From contig CALSCQ010000897.1 in NCBI GenBank assembly GCA_943704525.1, positions 1 to 33,204 on the forward strand: a DNA stretch of 33,204 nt, read 5' to 3'. The stretch is from Pigoraptor vietnamica. Lineage: Eukaryota; Opisthokonta; Filasterea. The notes beneath the pieces were generated by a model, which had not been told where the DNA came from, made no database searches, and saw nothing but the letters and a program-made list of their open reading frames with translations. Positions 29,223-33,204 of the stretch are shown here, one piece after another; position 1 is the first letter of the stretch, and each line of letters begins with the position of its first letter. A program made the translations under genes and the position numbers.

Positions 29223-30587
29223 ATGAACGGCGGTATTGTGCGGTCGCTTACGGGTGAGTTCTTCGCGTCGAGCTGCCAACAGATGAGGATTTGATCTCAC
29301 TATTGCTTCATGAAATACCAGCTTCTGCCCGTCCCCTTGCGCGATGCTACAATACGCAGACGAGGGTGAGTATGCGGTACGCGCATTTTGTATTGATTTC
29401 AGTTACGGAATCGCTCATCCCCGTTTTGCGTTCCACTGAGCAGAAGACGACTCAGTTGAAGCGCATGCTGGACTCGAAGGAGCTCGAGTTTCTTATGGAG
29501 GCCCACAACGGCCTCAGCGCTCGCATTGTGCAGGAAGCCGGTAATGCGCGAGAGTAGTTCGCGGCGCCGTTTGTGCGAGCCTTGGGTCTAATCGCCCGGT
29601 GCCTGCCTGCAGGGTTCAAGGCCATCTGGGGTAGCGGCCTGTCCATTTCGGCTCAGCTTGGCGTGCGAGACAGCAACGAGGCTTCGTACACGCAGGTGAG
29701 CCACGCCATCGCATGTTAGGCGGCGTCGCTTTGCGGTCGTTGCTGATGTGCAATGTGCAGGTTCTCGAAGTGCTCGAGTTCATGAGCGATGCGACGGACA
29801 TTCCGATTCTGCTCGACGGCGACACTGGCTACGGCAACTTCAACAATGCGCGCCGCCTTGTCCGCAAGCTCGAGGATCGCGGGGTTGCGGGTGTGTGCAT
29901 GGAGGACAAGCTCTTCCCGAAGACCAACTCGCTGCTCGACGGCCGCGCGCAGCCGCTGGCGGACATCAAGGAGTTCGCCGGCAAAATCCGCGCCTGCAAG
30001 GACTCGCAGCGCGATCCGGACTTCTGCGTTGTGGCGCGCGTCGAGGCGTTCATCGCGGGGTGGGGTCTCGAGGAGGCCCTGAAGCGCGCGACGGCGTACC
30101 GCGAGGCCGGCGCGGACGCCATTCTGATGCACAGCAAGAAGAAGGACCCGTCGGACATTGAAGACTTTATGCGCGAGTGGAAGAACCGCGGGCCCGTCGT
30201 GATCGTGCCCACCAACTACTACACGACGCCGACGGACAAGTTCCGCGAGCTCGGCATCTCGTCGATCATTTGGGCCAACCACAACATGCGTGCCGCCATC
30301 ACGGCCATGCAGAAGGTGCTGTGGCTGAGTGGGGCAGCGGCTTCAGTTTTGCTATCGTCCAGCAATTTTTTTACACCCGTCTTCTCTGTGGATTCCCCCT
30401 CTGCCCATTTCCGCCTGTGCTCATGAGTGTTTGTGGCCTGTGCGCGCAGATTACCAAGCAGATCTACACGGATCAGTCGCTCATCAACGTGGAGAAGAAC
30501 ATTGCGACTGTCAAGGAGGTCTTCCGTCTCCAGCGCGACCACGAGTTGCAGGAGGCCGAGGACAAGTACCTTCCCCGCGACGAGTAG
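29223..30587 (+). CDS. pepM: Phosphoenolpyruvate phosphomutase (PepM)
   Basis: Five exons: 29223-29253, 29403-29540, 29613-29695, 29761-30315, 30450-30587; 314 residues. It interconverts PEP and phosphonopyruvate, the entry step to C-P compounds such as 2-aminoethylphosphonate and phosphonolipids. The fold is the isocitrate-lyase-type TIM barrel. Visible residues: W62-G-S-G, nucleophile D76 in GVRDSN, metal-site D103 and D105 in [10 protein letters not shown], and E132 in [10 protein letters not shown], the motif that separates PEP mutases from other family members. Each lies 18 positions after its counterpart in mussel PEP mutase (D58, D85, D87, E114), and long stretches including [15 protein letters not shown] are identical. 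The end EDKYLPRDE matches the animal ending. The first intron has a strong TTGATTTCAG acceptor and restores phase. An ATG at 29372, in frame inside that intron, is an alternative start. No other phosphonate gene is adjacent. Confidence 0.95.
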
Positions 30588-30747
30588 AGTGTGCGCACAG
30601 AAATGGTTGGCCGGGCGGGAACTCGGCGTGGTGCAATGAACGCCCGCGGGCGGTGGCGATGGAGTCGGACTGCCGTTGCATGGCTCTGTCATGTTGAGAC
30701 GCACGCACGCACTGCACGCACTGCACGCAATTCACCAGAGCGACGCC

Positions 30748-31510
30748 TCACTTCTTGCCCTTCTTGCCCTTCTTGGCCTTCCCCGCTTGCGACTGCGACG
30801 AATCTGCGGACGGCGCCTCCACCGCTGCCCGGCCACTGAGCTTCTGGATACCTCCGGCAACTGCAGCAAAAAGGGCCTTGCCTGGGTCGCAGAGAACATG
30901 TAAGCGCACACCGCCGTAACAGTTCAATTGGGTCAGAGCAAGGGACCACAGTACTCACGGCTTGCAATGGGCGGGCGCGCAGGGCTCCCGTCGGCGTTGC
31001 GGAGGCGCACCCGCACACGGCCCACTTGCGTAAAGTCACGCGGAAAGCACTTATCGGCCTGCGGTGAGAGGATCAGCACAGGCCAAACAGGCCCATTCCA
31101 ACAGCCCAACACCCACCTCGACGGCGCATTCGAACTTCAATGCATTGCACACGTCGCGAATTTCGTTGCATGTCGGGTCACGTACGGCGCGCTCCCGGGC
31201 AACGCGGCGGCCCTCGGGAACCGTCTTTGACGAGTTGAGATAGACAGGATAAATGCACACCCATCTGTTGCGAATGGGCAGAGTGAGGCCGATGTACGCA
31301 CGCGTCCACACACACACACACACACGCACACACACACACACAGAGGTGACACTAAGAAGAAAGACAGCACAAAATTCGCAACATTCACACTCGCGCACAG
31401 CAGACTCACACATGCACGGGTATCTATCAACACACGCGCACGCGGACATATGCATACACGCACCGCTCCCGGGCGGCCGGGTCCTTTGTCTGCGGTGAAG
31501 CACTCGCCAT
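30748..31510 (-). CDS. SRP19: SRP19, signal recognition particle 19-kDa protein
   Basis: Four exons (transcript order): 31510-31464, 31264-31117, 31058-30959, 30881-30748; 142 residues (human 144). The protein reads RWVCIYPVYLNSSKT, then EGRR and PTCNEIRDVCNAL. These match human SRP19 (RFICIYPVYLN, EGRR, PTATEIQDVCSA). A GRVRVRLRNADGS strand follows, then IASRKALF (human FPSRKSVM) across the last intron. A lysine-rich tail KAKKGKKGKK ends the protein, as in other SRP19s. SRP19 binds helices 6 and 8 of SRP RNA and prepares the site for SRP54 during particle assembly, largely in the nucleolus. The gene faces the PEP phosphomutase tail to tail across 160 bp, and its first intron holds a CA microsatellite. 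Confidence 0.95.
31305..31342. repeat. CA microsatellite in SRP19 intron 1
   Basis: (CA)n with one interruption, inside the 199-nt first intron of SRP19. On the gene's own strand it reads (GT)n, as in the kinase gene's first intron. Confidence 0.85.
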
Positions 31511-31697
31511 TTTCCACGGCTGATCACTCACCGTGTGCGTGGTTGCTGTTCAGGTGATGACATATGGTTGTTACAGAGGGAGTAACATAATCACGTGGAC
31601 AAGCGCCCAATTCAAATTCAAATCCGACCGGCTGTATGGCGAGCCAAAAAAAAAAGGCAGTGGGCTAGCGAAGGGCATCGCCCCTGCCTACTCCAAC
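31511..31697. promoter_or_regulatory. Divergent promoter between SRP19 and the TBC gene
   Basis: 187 bp separate the two start codons. The centre is AT-leaning (AGTAACATAATCACGTGGAC near 31580-31600) and includes a CACGTG E-box. No TATA box is clear and no other gene fits. Confidence 0.4.
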
Positions 31698-33121
31698 ATG
31701 GCGACACCCGCGGCGAACATGCGCTTTGACGCGTACGGCTTCTGGATCCCTCCGGGCGGAGGGGGCGAGGACGAGGACTACCGGTGTCACGAGTACGCGT
31801 GGGTCCTCCTCAGCAGACTGCACAGCCAGCACGCATCATTGCAACACGGAGTGTTCGATCTCACTGCGCCTATTCCCCGTGCAGTCCCGACAATAATGCA
31901 AACGAGCGCGTCTGGCACAAGATATTCGCCATGTGGCCCACTGTTTCGCCTGGGCGGGTGGGCATGCATCCCATTTGTACATCCCACAACACATAAGCCT
32001 ATCTAAGTAGCAGCGTCTCTGGTGCGGAGGCACAGAAGACAACCCATTTTGCACAGAACACATCTGGCAGAGGCCCTCATGTCTTCCGTGTCTGTCCCTC
32101 AGCTCCGCATGCACGCACGCCGCGGCGTGCCATGCTCTGCCCGCGGCGAGCTGTGGCGCAGGCTGCTGGGCTGCGACAGTCTCCGTGAGCACGCCGGCTT
32201 CGATTACCAGGTGCGATTTGCCAGGCGCGCATGATGCCAGTGCTCCTTGTCAGAGACTTTGACCCCAATATAACCGCGAACCTCTTCAGGCGAATCTTTG
32301 TGAAATTCGCAGCATTCTCGCGGAACGAGAGGGGCGCGAGGCGTTGCGCCGTGCGTGCGCAGACGAGGGGCAGGCTGCAAACGGCGTGGTGCAAATGCAG
32401 CCCCTGCTCGACGCAGACGACGAGTCGCCCACGCCCCCGACAGTCCGCCAAATCAACCTCGATCTCGGTGGGTGGCTGCAGGGTGCGCGCCCACACCTCC
32501 ATGCTGCTAATTCCGCTCGTTGGCTCGCCACCAGACCGAACGCTTTACACACACCGCATGTTTATGGGGGCGGAAAGCGCCGGCAGGACATCGCTCTTCA
32601 ACGTGCTCGTGGCGTATGCCCGGTACAACCCGAGCGTCGGATACTGCCAGGGTATGTCGCTCGTTGGTGCACGTGCCACGCTGTCCTCAAGTGCCAATGT
32701 CCCAGCAATCTTTCACTCTCGCTCCCTCATGCTCTGGGCAGCCGAGGAGTCGATGGGGTCCAACCCCTGTGACTGCCGCGAACTGAGGTCTCTGTGGAGC
32801 CGATGGACACACCTACGATCTTGATTCATGCTGATCCGACATCTCTCTTCCCCCTCAACAGGGATGTCCTTTGTCGCCAGCGTCCTGCTGATGCACCTCG
32901 ACGAGGAGGTGAGCGCCGACAGGGCATCTTCGGCAAGTGCGTCTGGAGCTAATTCCATTCCATCCACCCTCCAGGCCGCCTTCTGGGGACTGGTGGCCAT
33001 GCTCCAGCGCCCAAAGTACCTCAGCGGCTACTATGATCCCACGCTCGCCCGCGTGCAGCGCCACGCTCGCGTGTACCGACGGCTGCTGGCCCATCGCATG
33101 CCGGACCTGGCGGCGCACCTG
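31698..33121 (+). CDS. GRTP1-like TBC-domain RabGAP, 3' end outside the window
   Basis: Six exons are visible: 31698-31850, 32103-32210, 32290-32467, 32535-32651, 32862-32908, 32975-33121 (about 250 residues). The N-terminus has DAYGFWIP, like the PYGFERP start of GRTP1. It is followed by MHARRGVPCSARGELWRRLLG, the usual opening of a TBC domain (shown here as the RGVP...RGELW core). Splicing joins INLDL to DRTLYTH, forming the catalytic IxxDxxRT arginine-finger motif. VGYCQGMS, split by another intron, supplies the glutamine finger. Both catalytic fingers are present, so GAP activity on a Rab is expected. The domain then continues through EEAAFWGLVAML to PDLAAHL, and the second half of the TBC fold is missing. 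The last exon probably ends at a GT donor at 33122. Reading on gives a stop at 33164-33166, which would truncate the fold. The first intron's donor (GTGTTC) is the weakest boundary in the model. Confidence 0.87.
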
Positions 33122-33176
33122 GTGGGCCTTCACTGCGCGTCCGCGCGACAGGCAGCGTGTGTCTAAAACCCTCCTT

Positions 33177-33204
33177 CCCCCCCCCCCCCCCCCCCCCCCC
33201 CCCC
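33177..33204. repeat. Poly-C tract at the window end
   Basis: At least 28 C in a row, reaching the last base of the window. It lies in the presumed intron of the TBC gene and interrupts that gene's annotation. Confidence 0.9.

Noticed and set aside
29254-29282. A 29-nt first intron in the PEP phosphomutase gene followed by a second small exon
   Set aside because: Too short against the 56-nt minimum elsewhere. Splicing from 29253 to 29403 uses a better acceptor and keeps frame without the extra exon.
33122-33166. Stop codon at 33164-33166 as the true end of the TBC gene
   Set aside because: It would cut the TBC fold in half; a GT donor at 33122 in the right phase makes continuation outside the window more likely.
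1-33204. CRISPR arrays, bacterial operons, transposons or viral elements
   Set aside because: No direct-repeat/spacer array, no transposase, reverse transcriptase or capsid-like frame, and no terminal repeats were seen.

Overview
This window is nuclear DNA from a GC-rich, intron-containing unicellular eukaryote. It holds ten recognisable protein genes, nine of them split by short GT-AG introns (45 inferred, 56-375 nt). Stops are TGA, TAG and TAA with the standard code. There is no bacterial operon structure and no mobile element I can support. The homologues are animal-like: ZAK/MAP3K20, BRCA1, CCDC177, STN1, PKHD1L1, KXD1, animal-type PEP phosphomutase, SRP19 and a GRTP1-like RabGAP. That points to a protist close to or outside the animals (a unicellular opisthokont, apusomonad or similar). 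The sequence alone does not settle the species.

Layout, left to right. 1-887: low-complexity flank (poly-C, short tandem repeats, GT runs). 888-3837 (+): ZAK-like mixed-lineage kinase with leucine zipper, SAM and YEATS-like domains. 3894-6262 (-): a compact BRCA1-like protein (RING plus tandem BRCT), tail to tail with the kinase and only 56 bp away. 6263-6698: divergent promoter. 6699-8468 (+): intronless CCDC177-like coiled-coil protein. 8469-9201: spacer with a direct repeat. 9202-10674 (-): STN1, the telomere CST-complex OB-fold protein. 10960-25047 (-): a 4629-residue fibrocystin-L (PKHD1L1) orthologue whose last exon is about 13 kb; it has a cytoplasmic SH3 domain and a LamG-like insert. 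25395-26153 (-): KXD1, a BORC subunit. 26369-27789 (+): kelch-repeat protein. 27790-29222: GT microsatellite, one unassigned small ORF and an AT-rich island. 29223-30587 (+): phosphoenolpyruvate phosphomutase. 30748-31510 (-): SRP19. 31698 to beyond 33121 (+): a TBC-domain RabGAP that is incomplete because the window ends in poly-C.

The genes do not form one pathway. They cover stress signalling (ZAK), DNA repair and telomere maintenance (BRCA1, STN1), the cell surface (PKHD1L1), lysosome and membrane traffic (KXD1, TBC), secretory targeting (SRP19) and phosphonate synthesis (PepM). The most notable content is a small BRCA1, a ZAK orthologue that lacks the distal tail of the animal protein, and a PKHD1L1 with the vertebrate domain order plus an SH3 tail. 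All exon boundaries were placed by eye, from reading-frame phase, splice consensus and protein-family alignment from memory.
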